From Calothrix anomala FACHB-343 (GTDB lineage Bacteria > Cyanobacteriota > Cyanobacteriia > Cyanobacteriales > Nostocaceae): a stretch of DNA of 64,000 bases. Location: contig NZ_JACJQG010000028.1 of the NCBI RefSeq assembly GCF_014696435.1, positions 37,992 to 101,991 of the forward strand, read 5' to 3'. Of the stretch, positions 1-8,564 are shown one piece after another. Below the pieces are notes generated by a model. The model made no database searches, had not been told where the DNA came from, and was given only the letters and a program-made list of their open reading frames with translations. A program made the position numbers and the translations under genes. Every line of letters begins with the position of its first letter. The first letter of the stretch is position 1.

Positions 1-219
1 TGTGGGTTGTAAACTCCGTGAAGCTTTACGTTCCACTTGTCTACCAGATTGTTGAAATTGCTTACTCTCACGAATGTCGTAAATATACAAATTGAGAGTT
101 GGCCCTGCACCCTCTTCCCGTCGATTACTAGGATGACTAAAGTCAATTTGCTCTGTACTGGTGAGTGAGGTTCCTCCAGCTAGAATTTCTGCTAAAGTTT
201 GAAGAACGAAGATAAGCAT
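1..219 (-). CDS. Pvc16-type (DUF4255) injection-system tail protein, N-terminal part, cut by window edge
   Basis: The first 73 codons of a gene on the minus strand, open to the window edge, starting at an ATG at 219. The translation begins MLIFVLQTLAEILAGG and continues with IDFSHPSN, GAGPTLNLYIYDIRES and RQVERKASRS. This is the layout of the Pvc16/DUF4255 N-terminal domain: a short N-terminal helix, a strand carrying the F-x-x-P motif, then the P-T-L-N-L-x-x-Y-D-I-R-E strand. The family is the tail-terminator or cap component of extracellular contractile injection systems, phage-tail-like devices known in cyanobacteria. No clear Shine-Dalgarno sequence precedes the ATG. The remainder of the gene and any sheath, tube and baseplate genes would lie left of the window. 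The family call rests on motif recognition over a short fragment. Confidence 0.72.
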   Translation of the reverse strand, partial: MLIFVLQTLAEILAGGTSLTSTEQIDFSHPSNRREEGAGPTLNLYIYDIRESKQFQQSGRQVERKASRSLQPT

Positions 220-618
220 GAAGGTAGTTGGCTGGTAGCGAATCCAGATGTATCTAGACTATCTGTACCTACCAGGGGAAGTTAATTAGACTTTTGTCGA
301 GATTTTTATGGCGCTGTGCGTGTCAGTTGTCGGTTGCTAGAGACGCGATTAATCGCGTCTGTACAAGTGTCAGTTGTCAGTTGTTCAAAAAATCTGGTCT
401 AATACCTGCGTATAGCAAGTCTTTTTAGTAGGGGCGGGTTCACCGATATCTTCATTGATTCATAAAGATCCAAATAAACCCGCCCCTACAAAACTCAATG
501 ACTATGGGTGGAGTTTTTTATCAAGTGGATTTTTTTTACACCAGCATTTACTGACTTAGTAAAATTTGTTAATAAAAATATCTGGTTATTATACTAAATA
601 GTTATACAATTAATTGAT
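220..618. other. Intergenic region with two palindromic repeats
   Basis: No gene is supported here. It lies between the leftward Pvc16-like gene and the rightward ArsR gene, so both promoters should be in it. It carries a perfect 20-nt palindrome at 341-360 (AGACGCGATTAATCGCGTCT), a family seen again at 24784, 32136 and 43976, and a 13-bp inverted repeat at 428-489. Confidence 0.7.
428..489. repeat. Palindromic element with GTAGGGGCGGGTT ends
   Basis: Left arm GTAGGGGCGGGTT (428-440) and right arm AACCCGCCCCTAC (477-489) are perfect 13-bp inverted repeats around a 36-nt AT-rich centre. Related copies occur at about 8895-8955 and, with almost no centre, near 8738-8759 and 41149-41171. The small size and terminal inverted repeats fit a MITE-like or REP-type element. 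No target-site duplication was established. Confidence 0.7.
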
Positions 619-1017
619 GTGCTGAAGATGCAACCTCCTATGCCAGAACCAAAGCCATCTCAGACTAATTCAACAGTACTTGTGGCTCTTGCTGATTATT
701 TTAAGGTGCTATCAGAAGTTAGCCGACTACAAATTTTAACTTGTTTAAAGTCAGGGCCGATGAATGTGATGGATTTGGTGGATGCCACAGGCTTAGGACA
801 AGCAAATCTCTCCAAGCATCTGAAAGTGTTAACTCAAGCGGGGTTGGTATCGCGTCAAACGAAAGGTACTAATGCTTTTTACGCAATTACCGATCCGATG
901 ATTTTTGAGCTTTGCGATTTAGCGTGCGATCGCATTAGCCAACACATGTTACAACAAAGCGAAAGTCTCAAAGCGCTGCGAGATAATACAGCAGTGTTTT
1001 CTGAAAATAGGGGTTAG
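619..1017 (+). CDS. ArsR/SmtB-family winged-helix transcriptional regulator
   Basis: A small DNA-binding regulator. The body reads LADYFKVLSEVSRLQILTCL, then VMDLVDATGLGQANLSKHLK (helix-turn-helix recognition helix) and LTQAGLVSRQTKGTNAFYAI (beta wing), the standard ArsR winged-helix order. The recognition helix sits at about residues 58-70. No CxC-type metal site is seen near the recognition helix; the only cysteines are in the body and the C-terminal helix, so the ligand is unknown. The start is uncertain: GTG at 619 or ATG at 628 or 640; none has a convincing ribosome binding site. The stop codon lies inside a GGGGCTA-type heptamer repeat (1011-1036), so the last two or three residues come from repeat DNA. 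Its target may be the downstream flavoprotein gene, an inference from position only. Confidence 0.88.
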   Translation: MLKMQPPMPEPKPSQTNSTVLVALADYFKVLSEVSRLQILTCLKSGPMNVMDLVDATGLGQANLSKHLKVLTQAGLVSRQTKGTNAFYAITDPMIFELCDLACDRISQHMLQQSESLKALRDNTAVFSENRG

Positions 1018-1055
1018 GGGCTAGGGGCTAGGGGACAAGGAGGACAAGGGGGCGA
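1008..1055. repeat. Heptamer/nonamer short tandem repeats overlapping a stop codon
   Basis: GGGGTTA and GGGGCTA units run from the end of the ArsR gene into GGACAAGG-type units. This is the classic short tandemly repeated repetitive sequence of heterocystous cyanobacteria. The ArsR stop (TAG, 1015-1017) is formed by the repeat itself. Similar blocks occur at 31311-31342, 33142-33208, 35208-35268, 26513-26529, 26704-26728 and 46594-46622. Confidence 0.85.
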
Positions 1056-1133
1056 AATGACTAATGACTAACTCATCCGCGATGTGAGTTACATTGGAGT
1101 GATAAAATTACTACACAGTTATTTAGTTAATTA

Positions 1134-2243
1134 ATGCGTAAGTCTATTATGACTGATATCCTCTCGCCTCTGCGGATTGGCAAACATCTTGCCCGCTATC
1201 CCATAGTTCAAGGCGCAATGGCTGTGCGGGTTGCTGGTGCTAACCTAGCTGGATCTGTTGCTAATGCTGGAGGAATCGGTACGATCGCCTCAATGGGATT
1301 GGGGTTATCTTCTCCTTATTTTGAGCAACGCAAACGCAGCAGCTTTTTTAAGGCTAATCGCCTGGCTTTGATTGATGAATTAACCAAAGTACGCCAAATT
1401 AGCCCAGATGGGATTATTGGTGTAAATGTATTAGTTGCTACTAGAGATTATCTTATTTTAGCGCAGACGGCTGCGGCTAATGGTGCCAATCTGATCGTTA
1501 CTGGAGGCGGATTACCGTTATCTTTACCAGAGTATACTGCTGATTATCCAGATGTAGCACTGGTGCCGAGTGTAGCCAACCTTTACTCAGCGCAGTTAAT
1601 CTGCCAAACTTGGCAACAGAAATATAACCGCCTACCTGATGCTTTAATTGTGGAAAATTGCCAGTTTGTTGGCGGACATTTTACCGAATGCGATCGCGTG
1701 AATTTACCAGGATTCTCTGTGGCTACTGTGCTTTACGAATTGCGCCATTATTGCCAAGAGAAGTTAGGGGTAAAGATTCCGTTAATTGTGACAGGGGGAA
1801 TTAGCGATCGCACTGATATCGATTTGATGATGGTGCTGGGAGCAGATGGGGTACAAATCGGTACTCGCTTCATCACTACAGAAGAATGTGATGCCGATCG
1901 CCGTTATAAAGAATATCATCTTAATGCCTTTAGAGAAGATGTTGTCACCGTACCCAGTCCAGTAGGCAAAATGACTCGTGCTTTACGTAATACCTTTGCC
2001 CAAGAAGTTATGGACGGCTGCTTAAGCAAAGAACAGCGCTGCATTGCTAACTGTTTAGAGACATGTTTATTTCGGGATACAGGTAAAACCTATTGCATTC
2101 TCCAAGCACTAGCTAAAGCTGCAAATGGAGATGTTGAGAATGGTTTAATCTTTTCTGGGGCGAATGTTAGGTACACTGAGCAAATCATGTCAATTGCAGA
2201 ACTGATGGCAGAATTAACCCAGCCTTGTAATATTCCGGTTTAA
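1134..2243 (+). CDS. NAD(P)H-dependent flavin oxidoreductase, nitronate monooxygenase / 2-nitropropane dioxygenase family
   Basis: A 369-residue TIM-barrel flavoprotein. The start has the family motif PLRIGKHLARYPIVQGAMAV, followed by GGIGTIASMG. Later come IVTGGGLPLSLPE, VENCQFVGGHF, IPLIVTGGISDRTDI and LGADGVQIGTRFI; the last two form the FMN phosphate-binding part of the barrel. Relatives use FMN to oxidise alkyl nitronates or act as enoyl reductases, so the exact substrate cannot be assigned. The C-terminal part is cysteine-rich (SKEQRCIANCLETCLF), as in a subgroup of longer homologues. ATG at 1134 or ATG at 1149 (MTDILSP) could be the start; the second fits the domain edge better. It follows the ArsR gene by 116 bp. 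Confidence 0.85.
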   Translation: MRKSIMTDILSPLRIGKHLARYPIVQGAMAVRVAGANLAGSVANAGGIGTIASMGLGLSSPYFEQRKRSSFFKANRLALIDELTKVRQISPDGIIGVNVLVATRDYLILAQTAAANGANLIVTGGGLPLSLPEYTADYPDVALVPSVANLYSAQLICQTWQQKYNRLPDALIVENCQFVGGHFTECDRVNLPGFSVATVLYELRHYCQEKLGVKIPLIVTGGISDRTDIDLMMVLGADGVQIGTRFITTEECDADRRYKEYHLNAFREDVVTVPSPVGKMTRALRNTFAQEVMDGCLSKEQRCIANCLETCLFRDTGKTYCILQALAKAANGDVENGLIFSGANVRYTEQIMSIAELMAELTQPCNIPV

Positions 2244-2310
2244 GGTTGCTACAGATGGCTAACAGGGGATGCGATCGCGCTCCAGTTGTCAATCAAAAGT
2301 CGAGTAATTT

Positions 2311-3024
2311 ATGGATGTGGATGAAATTCTCAAACGTTATAGCGCTGGAGAACGCAGTTTTCCACGAGTCAATTTACAAGAAGCAGAACTTACAAATGCA
2401 ATTTTAACAGGTGCCGATTTTAGCTATGCAGATTTACGTCAGACACGGTTGGGCAAAACTAATTTGAGTCAAGCTACTCTCAAACAAGCAGATCTTAGTG
2501 AAGCGCTGCTCTGGGGTACAGATTTGAGCGATGCAGATTTATCTGGTGCTTTGCTGCGGGAAGCAGATTTGACGAGTGCAAAACTACTTCAAACTAATTT
2601 AACAGCAGCTAATTTAATTAAAGCTAGTTTATGCGGTGCGAATTTAACAGGTGCTAAACTTTCCCGTTCGCTACTGTTTCAAGCAGACTTACGCCCTAGT
2701 TCCGATCAGCGCACAGATTTAGGATATGCAATTTTAACTGAGGCAGATTTGAGCTACGCTGACTTAAGAGCCGCTACTATGCATCATGCTAACTTGGATA
2801 AAGCCAAATTGTGCCGCGCCAACCTCAGCCGCAGACTTCAGTGGGGGGATTTGGCTACAGATTTGAGCGGAGCGAGTTTGCAAGGAGCCGATCTCAGCTA
2901 TGCGAATCTTGATGGCGCAATTTTGCGCAATGCGAATTTGCAAGGAGCAGATTTAACCGGAGCTATTCTTGATGATGTTGACTTTCAAGGGGCGATTATG
3001 CCCGATGGTACAGTTCATGATTAA
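2311..3024 (+). CDS. Pentapeptide-repeat protein
   Basis: A protein of 237 residues made almost wholly of A(D/N)Lxx pentapeptide repeats from about residue 20 to the end, for example ADLSEALLWGTDLSDADL and ANLDGAILRNANLQGADL. Such repeats fold into a right-handed quadrilateral beta helix. No signal peptide or membrane segment is seen, so a cytoplasmic location is likely. Two regions interrupt the pattern, near residues 127-137 (RPSSDQRTDLG) and 175-188 (RRLQWGDLATDL), and may be loops. The family is very common in filamentous cyanobacteria and most members have no known role; a few, such as MfpA and Qnr, protect DNA gyrase. Nothing here indicates which applies. Confidence 0.93.
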   Translation: MDVDEILKRYSAGERSFPRVNLQEAELTNAILTGADFSYADLRQTRLGKTNLSQATLKQADLSEALLWGTDLSDADLSGALLREADLTSAKLLQTNLTAANLIKASLCGANLTGAKLSRSLLFQADLRPSSDQRTDLGYAILTEADLSYADLRAATMHHANLDKAKLCRANLSRRLQWGDLATDLSGASLQGADLSYANLDGAILRNANLQGADLTGAILDDVDFQGAIMPDGTVHD

Positions 3025-3094
3025 GAGTGGTTGCTCTAGATAAATCAATTTTTGATTTTAGATTCTGTGACTGCTTTGAGGTTACAGACATGTT

Positions 3095-3133
3095 TAGATT
3101 TTAAATTTTGTTTAATCCAAAATTTAAAATCTA
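3095..3133. repeat. Inverted repeat, possible terminator, downstream of the pentapeptide gene
   Basis: TAGATTTTAAATTTT (3095-3109) pairs perfectly with AAAATTTAAAATCTA (3119-3133) around a 9-nt loop. More AAATCTA units follow. It lies 71 bp past the stop and could terminate transcription, but it belongs to the AAAATCTAAA repeat family found again at 33206-33266 and 35146-35206. Confidence 0.55.
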
Positions 3134-3296
3134 AAATCTAAAATTTGGTGAATTAACCCCACCACACAAAGAGATGGGGCTGGCGATTTTCCAGACAGAT
3201 ACTAATTTAGGCACTTTCTTTGCGTCAAACACTTGTGAAAGTCGTTCTCTGAATCTAGAACATTGCTAGATGTTTTTCTTGCAAGATAACAATTGT

Positions 3297-3563
3297 TTAA
3301 TCATAAAAGTTATCTATTCTTAAATCTCGCCAAATTTCTGAAACTTGCCAGCCGGAATTACCAACTGATTGAATCAGAGGACGATCGCGCAATGGAATAT
3401 ATGTGGATTCTTGATAGTTAACATCAAGTACTGGCTGTTGTTGAATTGTGGATTCTGGAATCTCAAAAGTATCATCGCTGGAAGCCGGCTGAGATAACTC
3501 TTCTTGTACTTCTGGCTTTGGCAGAATGGGTTTTTCAATTCTTTTGATGAGTTGGATATCCAT
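3297..3563 (-). CDS. Small hypothetical protein
   Basis: An open frame of 88 residues, not recognised. It begins MDIQLIKRIEKPILPKPEVQ, has a proline-, glutamate- and serine-rich middle that is probably disordered, and ends IWRDLRIDNFYD. No signal peptide, membrane segment or known motif is visible. Codon use resembles neighbouring real genes and no better frame overlaps it. It stands alone between the pentapeptide gene and the P450 gene. It could be a lineage-specific cyanobacterial protein. Confidence 0.5.
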   Translation of the reverse strand: MDIQLIKRIEKPILPKPEVQEELSQPASSDDTFEIPESTIQQQPVLDVNYQESTYIPLRDRPLIQSVGNSGWQVSEIWRDLRIDNFYD

Positions 3564-4088
3564 TGACGTTTAAATTGTATGATTTGACAAAAAAATAATT
3601 CTCTGAGCGAGAATTAAGAACAGCACAATCTAGTCTTTCCCAAACTAACAGATAAATCCGTAAAAAGTTGTTGTAAAGTTTGGTGTTGAAAATTACTTAA
3701 GCTAGTCTAGGATACAACAAAATTATCCCTAGAGGAAGTGATAACTTAGGTGTAGCCAAAGCTAATAACGAGATTTTTGGATAAGCGATCGCCTCAGTTC
3801 CTTTACCTAGCCTGGAAAATATTACTTTTGAGGTAGTTGTACAACATCAGAGTCAACTTTACCTTAACCTTAACTATATTTAGCATTTGCAAATTTTAAA
3901 TTTTGCGATCGCATCATCAAGCAAAAATCGCTTCATGAATTTACCTGCGATCTCATCGTCACCCAATGCGATCGCTTTTTCACACCATACAATCATATTA
4001 ATGCGATCGCGACAAACTTATCCCCTTTCCATATACATTTGACAATCACCTCCCTAAAAGTGCGGTGATTGTCAAAATCGCCAAATCG
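3564..4088. other. Gene-free stretch with a HIP1 cluster
   Basis: No gene is supported. Four exact HIP1 octamers (GCGATCGC) fall within 226 bp, at 3785, 3905, 3968 and 4003. A small inverted repeat, TTGACAATCAC (4039-4049) and GTGATTGTCAA (4065-4075), lies just past the end of the P450 gene and may be its terminator. Confidence 0.7.
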
Positions 4089-5462
4089 TTAGATATTACT
4101 CGACTCTAAAGTCCGAGATGGTAAACGATGATGGTTTTTTGCTACAATTTGCACGCTGCGATTAGGCCCTGTTACCAAACCACGCCGTTTTGGATAAATC
4201 TCTAGATTCTCATCGACTAGCGCCAAATCCCAACTAGAAAGAATTTTTGCTAATATTACTTTCATTTCATACTGGGCAAATGCCATACCTATACAGCGTC
4301 TCACACCACCGCCAAAGGGTAAAAACTCATAAGGCGAAAATTGACGTTCTAAAAAGCGTTCTGGTTTAAATTCTTGATGTTGTGGATATAAATCTTCGCG
4401 TTGGTGAGTTAAATAAATGGAACCAAGAACGATTGTACCGGGTTCTAAATCGTAACCGCATAAAGATACAGGTTCTCTGACTACACGGGGGAAAGTTAAC
4501 ATTCCTACAGGATAAATTCGCAAGGATTCGCAGCAAACAGCGTTAAGATATGGTGATTTAAACACGCTGCTGGGGTCTGGATTTTCACCTAAAGTATCTA
4601 ATTCTTGTAATAGTTTTTCCTTAACTGATGGTAACTTATGAATCCAGTACAATGCCCAAGTTAATGCTGTGGCTGTGGTTTCATGTCCTGCTGTTAACAG
4701 TGTCATCAATTCATCGCGCAATTCTGCATCAGTCATGGCTTCACCAGCTTCATCACGCGCTGCCATCAGTAAACTCAGAATATCAGTCCGCGATGGATCG
4801 GGATGATCTCGCCGTTCTTGAATTTCTGCGTTTAATAGTTCGTGAACGCGCTGTTTACGACGCAAAAATCTTCCCCAAGAACTGCGGGGGCCTAAATCCA
4901 TTCTTAAGGCGGGAAAATACAGTTCTACAACCCTTAAAGGCGAGTTTTCATTTAGCATTACTGCTAAAATTTCCTCTAATTCTTGGGCGCGGGGGCCTTC
5001 GTATAATCCAAATACAGCTTGCATAATTATCCGCATGGTAATAATTTGCATTGCCGATCTAGTACAAAATGGTTTATCTATTTCCCATTGACTAATTACC
5101 TGGGTTGTAACTTTATTAATTACCTGTCCATAGGTACGCATTCTATCACCGTGAAACGGCGGCATTAATAATTGACGTTGACGGCGATGTACTTCTCCGC
5201 TAACTGTAATTACAGAATTTTTTCCTAGCATTGGTTCAAATACCGTGTTGAAATCGCTAGGTGCGGCAAATTCTTTTGTATCGCTAGTCAACATTTTTTC
5301 TAAAGCCTGGGGATTGCTAACAAACACCACAGGTGCATTTAATTGCATGGTAAAAATATCACCATAGCGCTGGGCACAATCTGTCATGAAAGGCATTGGT
5401 TGGAAAATCCACTTCAGCATTTGCACAAGCGCTGGAGATTTTGGGACATGAGGCAATTTCAT
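4089..5462 (-). CDS. Cytochrome P450, CYP110-like
   Basis: A 457-residue haem monooxygenase. It shows the I-helix oxygen-activation motif AGHETTATALTWALYWI, the K-helix ESLR, a PERF-type motif (FKPERFL), and the haem-binding loop FLPFGGGVRRCIGMAFAQYE with the axial cysteine. CYP110 enzymes are the typical P450s of Nostoc-type cyanobacteria and act on fatty acids, hydrocarbons or terpenoids; the substrate here cannot be told. The N-terminus (MKLPHVPKSPALVQMLKW) has the proline-rich start of this group and no strong membrane anchor. ATG at 5462 is the natural start. No ferredoxin or reductase gene is adjacent. The gene is single, with over 1 kb of non-coding DNA upstream. Confidence 0.93.
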   Translation of the reverse strand: MKLPHVPKSPALVQMLKWIFQPMPFMTDCAQRYGDIFTMQLNAPVVFVSNPQALEKMLTSDTKEFAAPSDFNTVFEPMLGKNSVITVSGEVHRRQRQLLMPPFHGDRMRTYGQVINKVTTQVISQWEIDKPFCTRSAMQIITMRIIMQAVFGLYEGPRAQELEEILAVMLNENSPLRVVELYFPALRMDLGPRSSWGRFLRRKQRVHELLNAEIQERRDHPDPSRTDILSLLMAARDEAGEAMTDAELRDELMTLLTAGHETTATALTWALYWIHKLPSVKEKLLQELDTLGENPDPSSVFKSPYLNAVCCESLRIYPVGMLTFPRVVREPVSLCGYDLEPGTIVLGSIYLTHQREDLYPQHQEFKPERFLERQFSPYEFLPFGGGVRRCIGMAFAQYEMKVILAKILSSWDLALVDENLEIYPKRRGLVTGPNRSVQIVAKNHHRLPSRTLESSNI

Positions 5463-5535
5463 AGGCTTAATTTGTTGGGTTAATTCTGTTTTGCCAATGA
5501 ATTTTGCCGAATAAAATTAAATATTTCTGCATTTA

Positions 5536-5846
5536 AAATACATAAAATACAGAGCATATTAAATGTGTTTTTAAAGTAGCAATAATAGCTATTTATAAGT
5601 AATAATTAGCGATTGGTAATTAAGTAATGCGATTAATCTCGTTTCCAGCCTCCGGCTGGAAATGCGGATTGCGAGGCTCCGCCTCAATTTATCAGATAAG
5701 AGGCGGCAGCCCACAGATCATCGCTCCCACGCAGAGCATGGGAGCTAGATGAAATACATAAATTACAGATCCTATTGAATTTATATTTAAAGTAGCAATA
5801 ATGGCTATTTGCAAGTAATAATTAGCGATTGGTAATTAAGTAATGC
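5536..5846. repeat. Pair of 95-bp imperfect direct repeats
   Basis: Copy 1 is 5536-5630 and copy 2 is 5752-5846, equal in length and aligned without gaps. Both start AAATACATAAA and end GGTAATTAAGTAATGC. The last 57 or so bases of each are nearly identical. The 121-bp spacer holds short hairpins such as CCAGCCTCCGGCTGG (5646-5660) and GAGGCTCCGCCTC. This suggests a small tandem duplication or an insertion between two halves. Confidence 0.8.
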
Positions 5847-5919
5847 ACAAAAAACAACAAAGCATAGCTACACAGCATTTTATTGTCAAGCATTGCAATT
5901 TTTGAGCAAGCAATATAAC

Positions 5920-6250
5920 TTTTTACTTGCGGAAAACACTAAAACGAGTGCGCGATTTACCTAAACGAGTAAGCGATATGGCTTTTTACTTGCGGAAAAC
6001 ACTAAAATGAGTGCGCGATTTACCGAAATGAGTAAGTGATATGGCTTTTTGAGTAGGTGAAATAGTATTTTACTTGCGGAAAACACCAAAATGAGAACTT
6101 GTTAAGGCTTAATGAGAAGGTGAAATGGCTTTTTGCTTACCTAAAACAAGAAAATGGGTACTTGATTTTGATAAATGAGAAAGCGAAATGCTTTTTTGTT
6201 TACGAAAAATTTAAAAATGAGTACTGAATATGTGTAAATGATAAATTTGG
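5920..6250. repeat. Degenerate tandem array, five units of about 62 bp
   Basis: Units start at 5920, 5983, 6068, 6130 and 6192 (a partial unit is at 6046). Each begins TTTTTACTTGCGGAAAA or a variant, has an AAAATGAGT-like middle, and ends near GCGATATGGC. The first two units (63 bp) differ at only a few positions and later ones drift. No long frame crosses the array. Function unknown. Confidence 0.8.
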
Positions 6251-6264
6251 CGAATTTTGCCCCG

Positions 6265-6420
6265 CAAGGAACTGAAGTTCCTTGCTAATAGCCAAAGTCA
6301 TCTAAAGATGACTAAATATCCTCAAAATCTTGAGTCTACTTTAGTAGACTTGGACTTTGTCCCTTGGAATTCATTCCAAGGCGAATGAGAAAGCCTACGC
6401 TGAAGCTATTTTTAGCTTAA
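6265..6420. repeat. Cluster of small perfect hairpins
   Basis: Consecutive short palindromes: CAAGGAACTGAAGTTCCTTG, AGTCATCTAAAGATGACT, GTCTACTTTAGTAGAC and CCTTGGAATTCATTCCAAGG. These are REP-like elements typical of Nostocales intergenic DNA. No gene is seen. Confidence 0.7.
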
Positions 6421-6472
6421 GTTGAGACTAATATAGGAATCCGGTTTGAATTTTGAATAAAATTAGGTACTT

Positions 6473-6552
6473 GTAGGGTGCGTTATGACTTCAGTCTAAC
6501 GCACCAAACCCTTGAAAAACGGTGCGTTACGCTTCGCGGTAACACACCCTAC
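6473..6552. repeat. MITE-like inverted-repeat element with GTAGGGTGCGTTA ends
   Basis: Starts GTAGGGTGCGTTATGAC and ends GGTAACACACCCTAC, with internal CTAACGCACC and GGTGCGTTACG also complementary. The whole 80 bp can fold into a long imperfect hairpin. It lies just past the penicillin-binding protein gene. No transposase is nearby. Confidence 0.65.
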
Positions 6553-6638
6553 GTGTTTTGCAGAAATCAAATATGATTCCTATACCCCTACAGATTGCGA
6601 TATAATTTAAACCTTATCTACATGAGAACGGCTATATT

Positions 6639-8564
6639 TCACTTTGACTTTGGGCGGGGAAATTCAGCAGGGGATTTAAATTTCATCACTGGTACATCCT
6701 GAAGCGCTTGCTGCATAAAATCGCGCCAAACGGGAGTCACCATTCCCCCACCTGTGGCACCACTGGCTAATTGTTTGTTATCATCTCTACCTACCCAAAT
6801 AGCGGTTGTTAATTGGGGTACAGTACCAATAAACCAAATATCTTTTTCTGCGGAAGTGGTACCTGTTTTACCTGCAACAGGCCTATCTAATGCAGCACCT
6901 TTACCTGTTCCTTCTGTTACAGCCGATTGCATCACATCTAACATTGCGGCTGATGCCCAAGGGTCAAGGACTAACTGGGGTTTAGGTGTATTATCTAATA
7001 AGATATTACCACTACTATCAGTAATTCTCATAATTGCCGTTGCAGGCGATCGCCAACCATAATTAGCGAAGGTGGCATAAGCGCTAGCCATTTCTAAGGG
7101 TGTGACACCAATCGCCCCTAATGGTAAAGAACTCACAGCTACCATTGGACTGTTAATTCCTAAAGTATGGCAGGTGTCGATCACTCTATTCATCCCCACT
7201 GCTTTACCAATTTTAATCGCTGGCACATTGCGAGATAATGCTAAGGCGGTGCGAATTGGCATTGCGCCCATAAAGCCGCCGTCATAGTTGCGGGGATAAT
7301 ACCACCCATCACCATCGCGATAGCTGACGGGAGAATCAATGACTGTGCTATTGGGTGTAAATTTACCAGTAGCAAAAGCGGTGTAGTAAACAAATGGTTT
7401 AAAAGCCGAACCAGGTTGACGTAATGCTTGGGTAGCGCGGTTAAATTCCCCAGCTTTGGAATCTACTCCCCCGACTAATGCTTTAATAAAATGGGTACGC
7501 GGATCGATGGCAACTAAAGCCATTTGATTTTTATATAATCCTCGACCTAAAAGAGTTTTATGCCATTTCTTAATAGTTGCTTCCGCCATTAATTGAAATT
7601 TAGCATCTATTGTAGTTTGTACCCGCATTCCGCCTTTAATTAATGCCTCGCGTCCAAAATTTTTCACGATTTCTTGGGCGACGGAATTGGTAACATAAGG
7701 CAAGGCACTACCTTGAAACGATCTAATTTTACCAAGTTTAATTTGTTGTTGCAGAGCTTGATTATATTCTTGCTGGCTAATCCATTTTAAATCTAACATT
7801 CGCCCCAGCACTTCTTTTTGTTTTTGTTTCGCCAGTTTCATATTCACAAAGGGGCTGAATTGTTCCGGCGCTTGAATTAAACCTGCCATCATTGCCGATT
7901 CTGCTAATGTCAAATATGCGGCTGATTTATTAAAATAAGTCCGGGCTGCGGTTTGTACACCGTAATTATTATGTCCCCAATAAACTTGATTGAGGTACAT
8001 TTCTAAAATTTGTTCTTTACTAATAATTTGCTCTAGGCGAACTGCTAATACTGCTTCGGCAATTTTGCGAGTAAAGGCGCGTTTTTTAGTCAGGAATATA
8101 TTTTTTACCAATTGCATGGTGATTGTCGAACCACCCTCACGCACACCACCGGCTGTCAAGTTAACTATTGCTGCACGCCCAACAGCACCAATATTAACAC
8201 CATGATGACGATAGAAATGACTGTCTTCGCTAGCTAAGACGGCGCGTTTTAAGTTGGGAGAAATTTGATTTAGCGGGACAATTTTTCTGTTAGCTTCTCC
8301 ATGTATGGCTGTTAATAATTTACCTTGAATATCATAAATATAAGTTGTTTCTGCTGGTGAAAAACTTCTGAGTTGTCGCACATCTGGTAAATTGCGAAAA
8401 CTTACAGCTAAACCGACTAATCCACCTGCTAGCACCGAACTAGCTAGCATTGTTATTGATAAGAGAGTTACACCAGCTACTTGACCTACTTCTTTGAAAA
8501 ACCCAATATTAGGTGAAGTTTGAGTTTGTGGTTGTTTGTCTAAAAGAGTATTTGACGAAGACAC
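6639..8564 (-). CDS. Class A penicillin-binding protein (bifunctional glycosyltransferase/transpeptidase)
   Basis: Polymerises and cross-links peptidoglycan from the outer face of the cytoplasmic membrane. A short cytoplasmic tail is followed by a membrane anchor at about residues 28-56. The GT51 domain shows EDSHFYRHHGV (catalytic glutamate), GGSTITMQLVKN, RKIAEAVLAVRLE and EMYLNQVYWGHNNYG. The transpeptidase domain shows the three signature boxes: SAFK (in RQPGSAFKPF), SRN (LALSRNVPAIK) and KTGT (VAGKTGTTSAEKD). Total length is 641 residues, slightly short for the class, with no long C-terminal extension. The start is GTG at 8564; no other start precedes the anchor. Relatives are involved in cell-wall growth, and in heterocyst formers some are needed for differentiation; which applies is unknown. 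Confidence 0.95.
   Translation of the reverse strand: MSSSNTLLDKQPQTQTSPNIGFFKEVGQVAGVTLLSITMLASSVLAGGLVGLAVSFRNLPDVRQLRSFSPAETTYIYDIQGKLLTAIHGEANRKIVPLNQISPNLKRAVLASEDSHFYRHHGVNIGAVGRAAIVNLTAGGVREGGSTITMQLVKNIFLTKKRAFTRKIAEAVLAVRLEQIISKEQILEMYLNQVYWGHNNYGVQTAARTYFNKSAAYLTLAESAMMAGLIQAPEQFSPFVNMKLAKQKQKEVLGRMLDLKWISQQEYNQALQQQIKLGKIRSFQGSALPYVTNSVAQEIVKNFGREALIKGGMRVQTTIDAKFQLMAEATIKKWHKTLLGRGLYKNQMALVAIDPRTHFIKALVGGVDSKAGEFNRATQALRQPGSAFKPFVYYTAFATGKFTPNSTVIDSPVSYRDGDGWYYPRNYDGGFMGAMPIRTALALSRNVPAIKIGKAVGMNRVIDTCHTLGINSPMVAVSSLPLGAIGVTPLEMASAYATFANYGWRSPATAIMRITDSSGNILLDNTPKPQLVLDPWASAAMLDVMQSAVTEGTGKGAALDRPVAGKTGTTSAEKDIWFIGTVPQLTTAIWVGRDDNKQLASGATGGGMVTPVWRDFMQQALQDVPVMKFKSPAEFPRPKSK

Noticed and set aside
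2311-3024. Pentapeptide protein as a Qnr/MfpA-type gyrase protector
   Set aside because: The repeat type alone does not support it; cyanobacteria have many pentapeptide proteins of other or unknown function.
5920-6250. The tandem array considered as a CRISPR
   Set aside because: Units of about 62 bp drift along the whole unit with no constant repeat separated by unrelated spacers, and no cas genes are near.
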